The notes under the pieces: generated by a model
Told to the model about the DNA's origin: nothing
The model's input: the letters and a program-made list of their open reading frames with translations, nothing else
The model's database searches: none
Translations under genes and position numbers: made by a program
Shown: positions 45,410 to 59,746 of the stretch, piece by piece
How positions within the stretch are numbered: position 1 is the stretch's first letter
Layout of the letters: each line of letters starts with the position of its first letter
NCBI RefSeq assembly: GCF_900005765.1
Contig: NW_021628421.1
Location: 5,001-69,000 of the forward strand
Origin: Plasmodium relictum
Lineage: Eukaryota > Apicomplexa > Aconoidasida > Haemosporida > Plasmodiidae
DNA length: 64,000 nucleotides
Direction of reading: 5' to 3'

Positions 45410-48050
45410 AGGAGAATAACAATTGTAATACTAAAAGGGTAATATCCAATGGAAAAACAAAGGGGATTATTTATTCTCTGTTAAAAAAGATATAGAGTAA
45501 AAAATAAAGAAATCATTTAGAAAAACTGAGAAAAAATTAAGAAATATAAGAAATTTCAATAGATTTAAAGAATAAAAGTTAATTGTAAAGGTGAATATAT
45601 ATGATAAATAAAAAATTTAATAGACTCATTGATAGTTATTTTTTTTGGTGAAATATGTATTAAAAAAAAAATGGTTCTATGTAAAAATTAGAAAATCTAA
45701 AAAGAAAAATGAATCAAATACATAATAAATTTAATGGACAAAAATAAATACAAAAAAATTTTCAATATTACTAGTTACCCTAGAACTGGTGAAGTCAAAT
45801 TGATATTTAATATGAAGGAAACATTAAGATTTATAAATATAATTATCAAAGAAAATTATTTTAAAGTAAAAATATATATATAGAATTTATAAAAATTATG
45901 AAAGTTTAAAAAGTTTCTTGTAGAAATATTATTACTTTGAATATGTCAAAAAGAGGAAATATGAAAATAAAATTAAAGTAAAAATATACTTGTAAATACT
46001 AAATAAATTATAAACAATGCTACTGAAGAAGAAAATGTTATGAATATAAAATAAAAATTAGAATATTATGAAATTAAAAGGAAATAATAAGTGCCATTGT
46101 TGAAATAAAATTAATTGAGAATTATGCAAATTGTAAAAAAAAGATATATATTTATTAAAAAAAAAAAAACGGGCTTGTATGAAAGATTAAAATAATAAAG
46201 TAAAGAAACAAAAAGAAGATTAATTAGTTTTTTAAGCAATTTCAAGAATATGTATTAGTAGGAAAATTAAAGAATATATTATTAGTTATATATATAACGA
46301 AAATATTAAGGATTTTAAAAAATTAAAATGTTTTAAAAAACTAATATAAAAGAATAATTGGTCATATTAAAAGTGAGATAATAATAGATGCGATGAAACA
46401 ATATTTCACTAATGTTGTTAATAATTTAAATGATTTATAAAGAATTATTTAAAATTCAAGATGAGATAAATCTGATACTACCATTTCGTAAATATAAGAA
46501 GGTGAACCATTGGTTTATTAATCGCCCTCTTAGTGACTTTGCTAGAGTATTAAACAAACAAATTAATAAAGAGCATTTATAATTGAGTTAGATTTTATTG
46601 CCTTTTTTATTAGACTTATTAAAAGTTATAAATGAGTTTTTATTTCCAAAGAATTACTTATTCTTTTAATTAAAAACATACAGACAAACTATAACAATTA
46701 ATAAAGTCAAAACTTTATATTATTCAATATTATTTCAAAATATATATTGATTATAACAAAAACATTATCAATTTTATCTTTTATTTTTATAAAAGATAAA
46801 TATATTTTTATTTACTAAAAATTTCTCACCAAAAAAAAAAAAAATATGTATTTTTATTTATTTTTTATTTTTATTAGTGTCAGTACATATTAGTTTGTAC
46901 ATATACATACAATAAACTAACTTAGTGTACTACAAAAATTATAATATCCTTTGCTAATCAGTCAGTGCATGGGTAACTTGTATATACACGCACAGTAACC
47001 TAGCATGTCGAACTGAGAAAGGTTAATAGCTTTTATTAACCAACTATATAAAATTATGAATTAGATGTTAAATATAATAATGTTATAAAAATTTTTTTTT
47101 TGTTGATATGCTGTATATATAAAATAAAAATTATGAGTTATATTTTTTATATTTAAAAATAAAAGCTATATATATTAAGGTTTCAAGTTTCAATTTTTAA
47201 ATTCAAAATAAAAAATAAGAATTGAATCATAAGTGCAATATATATAAATAATTAATAATTATCATAGAATAGTTAGTGAAAATAACATCTTAATGAAGAT
47301 ATTACACTAAAAATACTATGATAATTTATCAAAAGAGTTACCTTTAAATGAAAACAAAAGTAAAGAAATTTTTAAAAGAACAAGAGGGAGCAATAAATAT
47401 TATGAGTGATATAAAAAAATACTTTAAGAAATTATCGAGAGAAAAATTGAAAATTCTGTAAATGAAGTTTTTCATAGACTAAAATATTTTTATAAAGACT
47501 AAAAAGAAGAAAAACATAAATTATGCTTGTAAAAAATTATTGGCTATATATATAAAAATAGAGAAAAAAAAAAAAATTAAGATATTGTTGAATATAATAT
47601 AATTAAATACATATTGGTTAAGAAATAAAAGACTAAAAATATTATATAATAAAAAAAAGTCAAAATAAATTGAAAGTTTTACAAAAGAACAAAAAAGTTA
47701 AATTCATAATATTAAACTAATTCTAAAAGAATGATCCTTAAAAAAAATTATTATATAAAAATATTAGACATAAAGTAAATGAATAATAAAATTAAAAAAA
47801 AATGAAATTATAACATATATAGAAAATATTAAGAATTAATAGAAAAAACAGTAGTCATATTAGAACGTGCATAATTTTGTTATGATGAGAATATTAATGA
47901 TTTGTCGTGAAATAAAAATAGTAAAATATTAGATGAAATAAATGGTTATATAAAAAAAAAAATTAATAAAAATGAAAACAAAAAGACAAAAAAAAGAATT
48001 ATAATTTTTTTAATATATATATATATAGAAAAATAGAGAATATTTTTATT
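45410..48050 (+). pseudogene. Large decayed plus-strand gene, split by LTR-B
   Basis: The plus strand is purine-rich with long coding-like frames punctured by stops. Around 45420-45600: RVISNGKTKGIIYSLLKK, RNHLEKLRKN. In one frame from ~47250 to 47640: HRIVSENNILMKILH, KYYDNLSKELPLNENKSKE, EIIERKIENSVNEVFHRLKY, KEEKHKLCL, KIIGYIYKNREKKKN, DIVEYNIIKYILVKK. Near 47840-47980: ELIEKTVVILERA, FCYDENINDLS, KILDEINGYIKKKN. An inverted LTR-B at 46511-47042 interrupts it. The spaced stops in otherwise well-formed helical protein mark a once real gene. Family not recognised. Confidence 0.6.
46511..47042 (-). repeat. Solo LTR family B, inverted, inside the decayed gene
   Basis: 532 bp. The plus strand runs from TGGTTTATTAATCGCCCTCT to 'atagcttttattaacca'. 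Flanks ACCAT (46506-46510) and ACTAT (47043-47047) match at four of five. Near its 5' end it carries an extra partial copy of that end ('tatcctttgctaatca' at about 46945-46962 before the final one). Confidence 0.8.
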
Positions 48051-48741
48051 GGAATAAAGAGTTTTTTTTTTTTCTAAATATATTTATATATATAACTGAA
48101 TATAGAAGTAAACAAATTTTTTTTAAAATAAAATTAAATTGTTTTCAATAATTTCAATTATTTATTAGGCAATTCAATATGATATATGAAGATTAGTAAA
48201 CCTAATGCAATATATCTAAGTTCTATTAAAAAAAGTAATATTGAATCAGTAAAATATTTTATAAATTTATTTTTCACATAATTGCTACTTTCATTATTTG
48301 ATATACAAATGTATATATACAATTCATTTTTCTTTTAATTATATAATTTTAATAATCAAAGTTCTATTTTAATAGCTAATTAATAAAAAGGTTATTATCC
48401 TTTTTCTACATTGAAAAGATATTAATAAGATATAAAAAAAAAGATATAATTACATAAATATGCATAGTATTTATGTTTACTTAAATATTTGATATATCAT
48501 AAGGTTTCAATTACACTAAAATATAAATTAATTATATTTATATTATTACTTTTTTTTTAGCGAGTTATTGATGATGAATTAATTGAGAATTAATGTACTA
48601 TAAAAAATTAAAATATTATTTAATATTTTCATTTATAAGATTTAACTATTTTTATTAATATATCATTTTTTTGTTTATGCTAATATATTTAGTTTAAACA
48701 TGAATATAATTAAACAAAGAAATGATTTAATTTTTTTTTAG

Positions 48742-49140
48742 TTCTAAACATATTATTGAATATATTATGGAAATTGATAAGTGAACTATTGAACTGGTTT
48801 TTCAATACATTTAATATTTATTGTTATTGTATTTTAATTACTTTATTATCATGAATACTTTCTATATTATTTTTGGTGGAGTCCTATTTATAAATAAATT
48901 CAAAAAAAAAAAAGATGGAATGTTTACTATTTATGGAAGCGATTTAGAACAAGGATTATGTCGAAAAATAAGTTGAGAAAACAAAAATGATATTTTAAAA
49001 AATTCTTTGTAAAATATCTAATATGAAGAAAAATTATCAAATATTGAAGAATATACACAAAAAAAATTAAAATAATATTTTTATTTTTAAGATGTTTTAC
49101 ATAATAAATTAAGCGATGAAAAAATATTCTAAACATATTA
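48742..49140 (+). pseudogene. Decayed terminal exon with transmembrane segment
   Basis: An acceptor-like T-run ending TAG (48739-48741) is followed by a single frame. It starts SKHIIEYIMEIDK, then a hydrophobic span (YLLLLYFNYFIIM, NTFYIIFGGVLFI), a basic stop-transfer (NKFKKKKDG) and a short cytoplasmic tail (MFTIYGSDLEQGLCRKIS, later YEEKLSNIEEYTQKKLK). At least six in-frame stops break it. It probably belongs to the pseudogene upstream, giving that gene a type I membrane-protein layout. Another acceptor-like TTTTTTAG lies near 48560. Confidence 0.55.
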
Positions 49141-51848
49141 AAATCATTATTTTTATTTCATTTAAATTATATATTTCTCCAATTTCACTTTAATTTTTTA
49201 TAGAAAGGCATAAACATATTAATATTTAGTCTGAAAAAAAGATGATTATATTTGTCTAAGAACTTTATATACGTTTAATTAAAAATATATTAATGAATTT
49301 TTTAAAAAAGTTGCTGGATGATATATATTTTAAAAAGGTAATAATAAATAAAAAAAAAAAAAATGAAAAAATACAATTTAGAATTTATTTGGTACACACT
49401 TCTTAATTTAATTTCTAAATATTTATTTTAAAGTTACATATCTGAAAATTTTCCAATACATTTTTCATTCGATTAAATTCTAAGTAGTTATTCCAATTTT
49501 TTTTTATTGGATATTTATGTGAATTAATTTTTTTTTTTCTTTATCCTTTGTTCATATATCGTTGTTTTCCACAGTCTTTTTTTTTCTATATATATATATT
49601 TTTTAATTCTATCATATAAAAAAAAAAAAAAATATATGGTGAATATTTCTTCTTTTATTAATCTTCATTTATGGTAGTAATACATACTTTCTAAAATATT
49701 AGGTATTTGTATTTTCTTTAACATACCATTTGTATAATGTGTTTTTTTTTATTATGTAAAAACAAATAATTTTAAGTAAAGGGATTTATGTTAATTATTA
49801 TCAGATTTTTAAATTTACATTTTTCTATATTTTAAAACATAATATAGTGCAAAAACTAATATAAATATAGAACAAATGTTATATATAATAATTATTTCTT
49901 TATTTTTATTTTCTTTCAGGATTAAGCCGGCAAAACTTACATTTAAGAAAATTTTAAGATTTTTTTTTAAAAAAATAATAAAAATTATTTAAATAATTTT
50001 ATTGTAGGTACAGTTTAAATCAATTATTTAAAAAATGTAAAAATATATAAAATTATAAAAAAAAAAAATTAGATAATTAAAAATTATCCATTACTGGATA
50101 AAATAAAAAAAAAAATGAAAATGATAAATTATGTTGGGTATTAAGGGATAGCATTATTATTAAACAATATAATTATTTAAGAAGGCAAAAAAGGGAAAAT
50201 TATTACAAAAATAAATGATTATAAAATAAACAATTATTTAAAAATATTTGATTGGTTGGATCACGATATTTAATAAAGAAGTTTAAACTTAATTAAATTT
50301 TAATAAAAAGAAAAATATACATATATATATGTATATATGCTAACATATTATTTATAGTTTCTTTATAAATAATATGATAAATTTGATAAAAAATCACCTA
50401 TCAAAATAATAATAATTTATTTCTTAATGGGAACTATAATAACAAATATTATGAATTGTAATGAATAAAAAACTTCCAAAATCTCAATAATATGAACTAA
50501 AATTAACATTTAATATGGATATAGATAATCATTAATCATTTCGTTAAGTAAAATTTCTATATATATGGGTGTAACAAAATATAATTACAACAATGAATAA
50601 TAAATATAATAATGATATTTATTGATATTAATAACAATGATTTTATTAAGAAATAAATTAATAACAATTTAATTATGCCATGCAATAATACTAAAAAAAA
50701 AAATGAAAAAAACAAGAAAAATAAAAATAAAAATAAAATTGAATTTAGTATAAAAATAAAAATTGTGTATAAAAAGATTTCACGCTAACAAAAATAAAAA
50801 TTCTATAATAAAATTTCTTATAATGGTATTGAAAATAATGTCAACTTTTAATAAAATTTTTTTCGCGGTTATAGCGTAATGGTGAGATGCATACATAAAT
50901 AATAAAATGAATATAAGTACAATATATTGGGTGTGCATAAATTAAATAGAAAAAAAAAAATAAGCAAAATAATTATAAAAATGGAAATTAACAACGACTT
51001 GAAATAAATATAATATAGATAAAGTATCCAAAATTTCCTGTAACTATTTTATTGTTCGTATATTGGTAAATAAATAAAAAAAAAAAAACAAAAAAAATTG
51101 AAAAAATTTTTATGAATTATTTTTTTGGATTTTTTTATAAAACTCATATTTCAATATAAATTTTTTTTTTTAAATTTGTTGAGGACTATATTTAATTTTT
51201 TAAAGAGTAATTTTGAATAATATTTAGTAAATGCACCTTGCAATATTAAGAAAAACTATGAATTAACTATTGAACAATTATATTTTTTGATTTTAACATA
51301 TTTTAAATGCTTAATCATATACATAGAAATCATACTATCCTTTTTTTTTGTTTTGTTCTTTTATATATATAGGTATATATAAATACACATACTTATACAC
51401 ACCAAATTTTACACTTTGAACTTTCAGTTTCATTAAAAAAAAATAACTTTTTTTTATCTTTATTATAACTTGTAAAAAGTTACAGAGATAAGAAATTTGT
51501 ATTTGTGCTTTATCTTTCAATTATTAACACTATTTTGAACATTTTAAATAATTTTAATATTCCTTTTAATTTTTTTGTAGTTTCCTTTTTCATGGTTTAC
51601 ACGTGCATTACCTTTATATTGCTACTGTTTATTATAGTTATGTATATAATTTTACCATTTATTTTGTATTTGAAGTTATATTTTTATTATACTTAAAAAA
51701 AAAAAGGGATTCTATGAAATATTTTTTACAAATAATACTTAGTGTATTCTAAACATAAATCTTTCCTGAGAACAATGACCATTAGAAATTACATATCCTA
51801 TTTAAGAAATAGAAAAAGCGAAGAATTTACATTTTCAACAACTTAAAT
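49141..51848. other. 5' flank of RBP gene 2
   Basis: AT-rich noncoding DNA. An acceptor-like 'ttttattttctttcag' at about 49905-49919 precedes 'gattaagccggcaaaactta', possibly a last decayed exon of the pseudogene upstream. At 50872-50902 a tRNA-5'-half-like string occurs (see findings). Short hydrophobic frames here come from T-rich sequence. Confidence 0.45.
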
Positions 51849-54800
51849 ATGGGAACAATAAAAGTTAGTATAGTTTATTTTTTTCTTATATATGTCTTTT
51901 TTGGTAATACATATACATGAGTGTATAATTATATTTTTATTATTTATGTTTTTCATAATTTAAATACTTTTACTATTAATATAATCATCTTTTAATTTTT
52001 GTGATATATATACATATAGACGTGAGTTATGAGGAGAATTTTCATGAAGAATCAACTAAGTTTAAATCGGGAATATCAAATATATCATTTAATTCTAATT
52101 TAGTAGAAAAATTAGAAAAAAATTCTACTGCTAAATATAATACCAAGAAAAAGAAAAATTTTAAAATGTCTATTTCTTCAAACCCGAATAAATATAATAA
52201 AAAGATAGTTAAATTAAAAACTAAAGATAAAAAATTACCTTATTTATATAAATCATATGTGATCCAAAAAAATTATATTAGAACAGAACCATCGCATATT
52301 ATGTATATGGGAAAAAATTATTCATATTTAACTAGCAAATGCATTTCAAATAAAGTAAAACAAAACAAATTAGGTAATTCTGCATATTCTTTCATTGTAA
52401 AAAGTACTACAAATTCAATTGATGCCCAAATATTAAGTGATTACAATACTTTAATTAAAAAAATTGATGAGAATTATGGAAATGTAAAAGAAATATATGC
52501 TTCCGCACACGCATACAAAGAAATGGAACGTTATTTCAAGGAAAATTCTCGATCAAATTCTCTATCAAATTATGATAATTTTAAAATTGAGATCCCGTTA
52601 ATTAAAGAAATAGAAGAAAATGCGCAAGAATGTATAAGCTACTGTGAAAAATCTAAAGATGTTATTATAAAAAAAAAGAATGAATTAGAACTTGCAAAAG
52701 ATGAGGAAGAATCTCAATTTACACAAAAATTTAATGAATTTACATCAAAGATAGAAGAAATAACAAAAAAATTAGATGAAGACATCACTAATATTAAAAA
52801 AAAAAATTCGCAAGTTTATGATAAATTAAAAAATTTGTTAGAAAATGAGTATTGTAATTATGAAGATTGTGGTGAGGCGTCTTCTCATTATGAATCGGCT
52901 ATCATGGAATATTCTAGTAAAGTAGAAGGTATTATTATGGGTTATAATTACATTTTTGATGAAATGTATAAGTTTATCCATCATAATAGTTATTTATTAG
53001 CAATTAAAAATAAAGATTTTTATAAAAAGGAGTATAAAATATCTTTAAATATATTAATTGAAGAGATGAATGATATTTTGAAAATTTATGAAGGAAACAA
53101 TATTCTCTTGAATAGCAGTGTAGAATCTATTAGAAATATGGAGTGCATTATATCTTTTTATAGTCTAATAAAGTCATATTTTGTGGAAACAATTACAAAA
53201 TCTTCTATTGATTATTGTAAAATTACTATTATAGAAAAATGGAATGAGACATTAAAATCAAATTTTGAGAAAAAAAAAGAAGAATTTTTTGTTTTATATA
53301 ATAAGATAAAAGGTGAATTGGAACAAAAAATCGATTCTCTGGTTTACCCACAGGAAGTAGAAACAAAAAGTGAAAATATTATTTCAGACTCAAGAATAAT
53401 ATTAGATAATTCAAATAGGTCAATTTTTGAAACTTGTGAATTATTAGAAGACTTATCATATAGTTATAGTAATCCAGAAATTTTTGCTATTCAAAATGAA
53501 CTTATTAATTTATGTTCCAAAGCAGTTACAAAAAACATCAGTTTGAACAGCATATTTCGTTTAGTTGATGAAAAATATAATTCAATGAAATATGATAAAT
53601 CTCAGATAGATAAATTAAAAGCAAATTTACCAATAAATTCAAATAAAAAATTAACAATGATTACATGTGAGGCTGTTACTGAAACGGAAAATATTGAACG
53701 CATTGTAACTTCAGCGAACAGAGAACTTCAAGTCTTACAAAAGAAATATGAAGATATAACTAGTTCATATAGGGAAATTGAAAAATTAATTATAGAAATT
53801 CAAGAAAAAAAAAAGAGGCAAAGTGAATTGGAAAAGGAAGAAAATGAACAGATAAAACAAGTTTCACTAAATATTAAGGGTCAATTAGAACAGATTGAAG
53901 AAATAATAATTAAATTAAAACAATTTATGGATTTAAAGGATAATGAAAATAAAGACATAAGTATTACTGAAAGAATAATTGATGTATCGTCATTTAAAAA
54001 TAAAGACGAATATATAGTAGAAAAAGAAAAGGTAAAGGAACAAATGAGATTAGCTTTAAGCTCTTTATTTGATGATAAAAAAATAGAAAATGCGTGTACA
54101 GAAACTCCACGTTATGTATCTGCAAAAAAAAAAATAAATTATGAGATATATGATTTGAAGACAGTTCAAATTGTATTAGAGGAGTTAAAAAATAAATATT
54201 CTGAAGTAGAAAAAATTTTAAATGATAGTACAACTATTATGAATGATGCTGTAACACCTGCAATTAACAGTATTACAGAACTTAGAAATAGAATTGTTAA
54301 GGATTCATTTAGAGATTTACACAAAAATATGAATACGTCATATGAAAATTTTAACAATACAATGAGGTGCATAAATGATAGTATGGATGATTACAAAAAG
54401 ATAAAGGAAAAGTTTAAAACATATGAAGGTGATATAGAAAAAAGAAAATGTGAATTTTTGGATAGTTTTATTGAGGAAGACAACGAATCACTAAAAGGAA
54501 AGGATACATATAACGATGTATTAAATCTTAAAGAAAATATTAATGAAAATAGAAGGGTAATATCAGAAAAAATAAGTGAGGGAAGAGCTATGATATGTAC
54601 TTTTCAAAAACAATTTGAACTATACAACGGAGTAGAACAGTATAAAATTTTTCTTCAAGATAATGAAATTTTTACAGAGCTTAATTCTTTAAAAACATCT
54701 ATTCATAATTTAAATGCAGATGAAAAAATAAATACTTTTCAGGATACATATGATAGTTTAACACGTTCAATAGATGACAGTGTAGAAAGGGTTGAGCAAT

Positions 54801-57800
54801 CAAAAAAAATTATAGAAGATGCTAAAATTTTAAATAAGGTTATAAATGGATGTAATAAAAGTGACCAATCAATTGAGGATTTAAAAGGAAATTTAAAGGA
54901 ATTAGAAAAAAAAATAAGTAAACATATGGATTCTATTAACAAAAAGGATCTGCTAAAAGACTATGCAAAAGAAAAAGGATTTTTAAGTTTGCCAAAGAAA
55001 CAACAAAAAAGAGATAATGTAATAGAGAGTCTCTTAAGTGATTTAAACAAAGAAAAAGATAAAATAAATAATCAAATAGAAAAATTTGATAAATTAAAGG
55101 AAAATTCAAATAATTTACAAAAATCTTCTAAAGATGTTAAAGAAACAATTGGAACCTCTAAACAGATAGTAAAAAGCCCTTCAGAAGAGGTATCAAGTAA
55201 AAGCAAAAATTTAGAATATATTACAAGTTCATTGAGAAATTTAATAATAGAAAATGATACATTACATTCAGAAGTTGATAATTTAATTGATTCTCAGAAT
55301 AATGAAATTGCAGATTTAATTTATAATTTAATAATACAATTAAACAGGAAAATGAATGAGAAAGCACAACAAAGCTTAGATATTATAGAATTCACCAAAA
55401 AAAAATTAGAAAACATGAATTGTGAAAAAGATATTATGAGTATTTTTAATGAGATTAATAAGAAAGTACTAGAAGCATTATCAAAGACCTTTGATACTTT
55501 CAAGAATTATATTGGTGCAAATGAACAAAAATGTAATGAAATTAAAAATGAATTTAAAACTATAGTTGATGAATCTGAAACATTAAATAAAATTACTGAA
55601 AATCCCTTTGATAAAAGAAAAAAAATGAAAAATAATTATGAAAGTATGAAAAAAAAATATAAAGATTTTTGTAAAATGGAAATGAATATAAAAATTTCAG
55701 TAGTACTTGCAAATAAAAAAAGATTAGAATATAGAAAAACTCTAGTACGAGATGCTATTGATAAAATTAACCATGAAAAAACAAGAGGTGAAGAAGAAAT
55801 AATAACTATTGATCAGTACAAAAATAGAATTGATCAGTTAAAGAGTAACATACCATATACCCCAGAATGTGTATTACATAATTTTAATTATGAAGATTAT
55901 GTTATTAATTCTAAAGAAAGTCAGAAGAAAATAAACGAATTACAGCGTGATGCAGTTAAATTGGAAGAAACAGATAATGAAATAAAAGGTGAAGTTCATC
56001 TCATTCGTAGTAAAATAAGAGAAATATTGAATGAAGTTAAAAAGGAAAAGAGTAACATAGATAGTGCATCAAAAGCAATTAAGAATATGGAAGAGTTGTT
56101 AATGGTGACAAAATTACGTATAGTAAAGGAATACATAAAAGTCAATTTGCAAAATGCTAGGGAAGAGGAAAAATATACTGAGTTAAAATTTACAGAATCA
56201 GAAAAAATCAAAGAAAAAGTATTGGAAAATTTCAAAAATGCAGAAAAATTATTTGATTCGCTTATTCATAACTCAGATGAAAAATCAATTGATGGAAACA
56301 TAAAAAATATTAAATCATTAAAAAGTGAAATTAAATCAAATATAGAAAATGTAAATGAATTTTTAAAAGAAGTTGAAAATCATCAAAAAGAATGTTCATT
56401 ATATTTTAAGAATACCGAAAGAGGAAAGGAAAAAATAGAATATTTAAAAAAGAATGATGAGGATGAAAAAAAGGAAGTTAGTGAAAGTGTAATAGATGAA
56501 ATAAATAAATATGTTCTTGAATCTAAAAATTGTTCAGATAAGGCCGTTAGAAATGCCCAGAAAACTAGGGAAAATTATGAATTATCTGTAGAATATGAAA
56601 AAAGGATGGATGAGCTTTCAAAAGATTCCTTAATTTTAGCAGAAAAAATAAAGGTTGAAATGAAAAAAAGTGAGGCCGCAGATGTACTGATAGAAATTCA
56701 AGATAAATCCGATAACAATATATATTTAATAGAAAGAATAAAAGAAAAATTAACTATATTACAGAAAGAAGATTCACATACAGAATATGAAGATGAAGCA
56801 AATAATGAAAAATCTATGATTGCATTTACTAAAATAGAAATTATAAGATCAAATGCAAGTATCGATATACTGAATGTAGAGAAAATAAAAAATAGAACAC
56901 GAGATATCATACATTCTGCTAATCTTAAAATGGAATCATTTTATAGTATACCTGAAATACATAGTAAGGATAAAGAAAATGAATTAAAAATAGAGAAAGT
57001 TAAATTACAAACAATTACAAAAATTTTAAGAAAACTTGAAAATGAAAAGGATAATTTGAAATTTGAATTAAATAAAATCAAAGGAATAGAAACTAAAGTT
57101 AATGATATGAGAAATGAAATGAATAAATATAAGAAACAATATGAAGTAGGAATAATGGAAGAAATAAAAAAAATAACTGATGAAGAGAAAAAAAATATAG
57201 AATTATTAAAAGAGTCAATAAAATTAACTATTGACACTACGGTTACATTTTTAGAAAATTCTATGTTAGGAAAGGATTACATTATAAAAAAATATGAGGA
57301 TCCTGAAAGAAAAATGAATAACATATATGATTCATTTAATATATTATACAAAAAAATAGAAGGTGTTTTAACAATTTCAGAATGCTCTAACACATATAAT
57401 GATTTGAAAAATAAAAGAGAAAAAGCTAAAATAGAAAAAGAAAATATCAAAGAAAGAAACAAGGAAATGAAAAATTTGTTGAATAATATTAAAGTTATTA
57501 AAATAAATGAGGTATTAAGATTAATTTTATTTTTGAAAAGTCAGTTGGATAATGTTAATGAAAATGCTGATGATGAGTATTTAGAATTGATGACACGAGC
57601 ACAATTTATTGAAAATAATGTTCAAAATATTATATATTCAAAATGCATGAATACTGCATTAAATGAATTAGATAATGCAAAAATTGAAAGTAGTGAATTT
57701 AATAAAAAGAAAATAGCATATTCTTCTTATAAACGCACAGCATATTCAATTTATGAAGAAATACTTAAAGCATTAAAATTTATAGATATGGATATAGAAA

Positions 57801-59746
57801 AGATATCAAGTTTGCAAGGTTATGAAGATATACAAGATGCAGAAGGTATTTGTTTAGCTATGGAAGAAAAGTCATTTGATATTGATAATAGAGAAAAAGA
57901 AAACAAACAAAATATTATCCATATGGAAGATGTTTATGAACAAATAAAGATAAGAGATAAAAAAAAAAAAAAGATTAAGGATTTAAGAGATGAAGTTGAT
58001 AAGCTTTTATATAGCGTTCAAGATTTGCTTGAAAAATATAAAGAAATAAAAGAAATAAAATTTTATAATCAGGAATACGAAGAAATTTTAAAATATTCTA
58101 AGGAGTGTGGGAAATTTAAGGAACTGATTAATTCTTATGAAGAACAATATAATAAAATAGAGATAGAATTAAAAACAAATTTAATAACAACAGAACTTAA
58201 TATGTATAATAACTCCTTTAACGATTTAGATGCAATTATTGAAACTCCAAATATAGAAGAATTTACCACGAAAATGTTAGGCAAAGTAAAAAATGATATT
58301 AACACTATTGAGATTAAAGTAGTTGATATAAATAATAGAATATTAGGACTTAATGCTTCTTATTATGAGTTATTAGAATTAAGAAGAAAATGTAAGTTAT
58401 ATTTACTCTCTTTGATTATTACAACTATTAATACTATAATATCAAAAGATGTAATGATAATTAAAGAAAAGAGGAGATATATGCTTGAATGTGTGCAATA
58501 TGTCACAAACAGTTATAACAGCATAAATAGTGATATTTATACAACAAATAAGTGTTTTTCTGAGAATTTTAAAATCATGTATTATTTAAATAATACTGGA
58601 AATTCAAAGAGAGTTATAGGAGAATTTAAAGTAGAAGAAGAAAATGTATTGAAAAAAATAGATGATTTAAAAAATGCATTTTTAGGAGTAGATGAAATGA
58701 AGAATTCAATTTATATAGATGAAAGTTTACAGGAGATAAAATATCTCTTCGAAGTATTTAAAGTAAAGAAAAAACAATTAAAAGATATAATAAAAAAAAT
58801 GAACAAAATAGAGTTAAAAGAAATGGAGAATAGTGCAAAAAAATTTTTAGATATAGCAGAATCATATGAGAATGTTATAGAAAACGAAAAAGAGGAAATA
58901 TTATATATCAAAAATAAGTTAAAAGAAATTGAATTTTTCATAATAAAAATGAAGCAAGAATTATATTATATTCAGCATATGTATTCAAAAGAAAAAATGA
59001 TTAAAATTAAAGAAGTTTATGAAGATATTATGAATAAATTAAAAAAAGTGCATGAATTAGAAAAAGACAATAATAATGAGAGTAATCAATTGGCGAATCA
59101 CACTTCACAAATTTCACATTTAATAGAAAGAGCAAAACATTTACTAAAAGATACAGAAATGCACGAAAATGGGAGAGAATATGATCTATCAGAGGAGAGA
59201 AATATGGAAATAGTAAATGAAGTAAATGTGTATATGAAAAATGCTAAGAGTTGGTTGAAGGAATCATTGAGAATTCTTGAGACTATACGAATTAATATAG
59301 ATCCAAATAAAGATTATATACAAGAGAATGATAATACTATTATTTCAATTTATAATATTATAAAAAATATAGAAGAAGTTTTTAAAAAAGAAATATTTGA
59401 AATAGGAGAGACTAATCAAATAAAGAGTCAGATAAATAAAGTTAATGAAATAAATGATAAAATTACATTTGTGGATGATAATAATGATAATAATTATCAA
59501 TTTTTTCATATTATGAAACAAAATGAACAAAGTAATGATGTTGGAGAATATAAAATTTCCAACTTATCGATTAAATTAATATCAGGAATATTATTTATAT
59601 TTTTAATATTCTTAATCATAATTATTTCAATTTTATTTAAAAACAAAGATACATATACTGATAACAAAAGTAATAGAAATAAAGTTTATCAAATGGATAC
59701 AGGTTCTGATAATTCGTGCAACTTTAATAATAAAGAAGTTATTTAA
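51849..59746 (+). CDS. Reticulocyte-binding protein family member (RBP/RH), gene 2
   Basis: Exons 51849-51903 and 52020-59746 encode about 2593 residues. Exon 1 is the signal peptide MGTIKVSIVYFFLIYVFFG. The 116-bp phase 1 intron has GT (51904) and AG (52018-52019) ends. The protein resumes DVSYEENFHEES, so the ATG at 52001, inside the intron, is not the start. It is colinear with gene 1 along its length. Shared blocks include DLKDNENKD, SQNNEI..L.YNLI, FNYEDY and LSLIITTIN. The N-terminal cysteine cluster C223, C227, C297, C302 includes the C-x4-C pair aligned with gene 1. Most of the protein is predicted coiled coil. One membrane span (~2536-2558, very Ile/Leu/Phe-rich) precedes a 35-residue tail that does not resemble the gene 1 tail. 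It is intact. By family, an apical merozoite ligand for red-cell binding; the receptor is unknown. Confidence 0.9.

Noticed and set aside
51505-51696. 63-codon hydrophobic ORF upstream of RBP gene 2
   Set aside because: Produced by T-rich upstream DNA; no conserved feature.
52001-52019. ATG at 52001 as start of RBP gene 2
   Set aside because: It lies inside the intron. The upstream exon 51849-51903 supplies a signal peptide, and both RBP genes share the phase 1 splice before D-(L/V)-S-Y-E-E.
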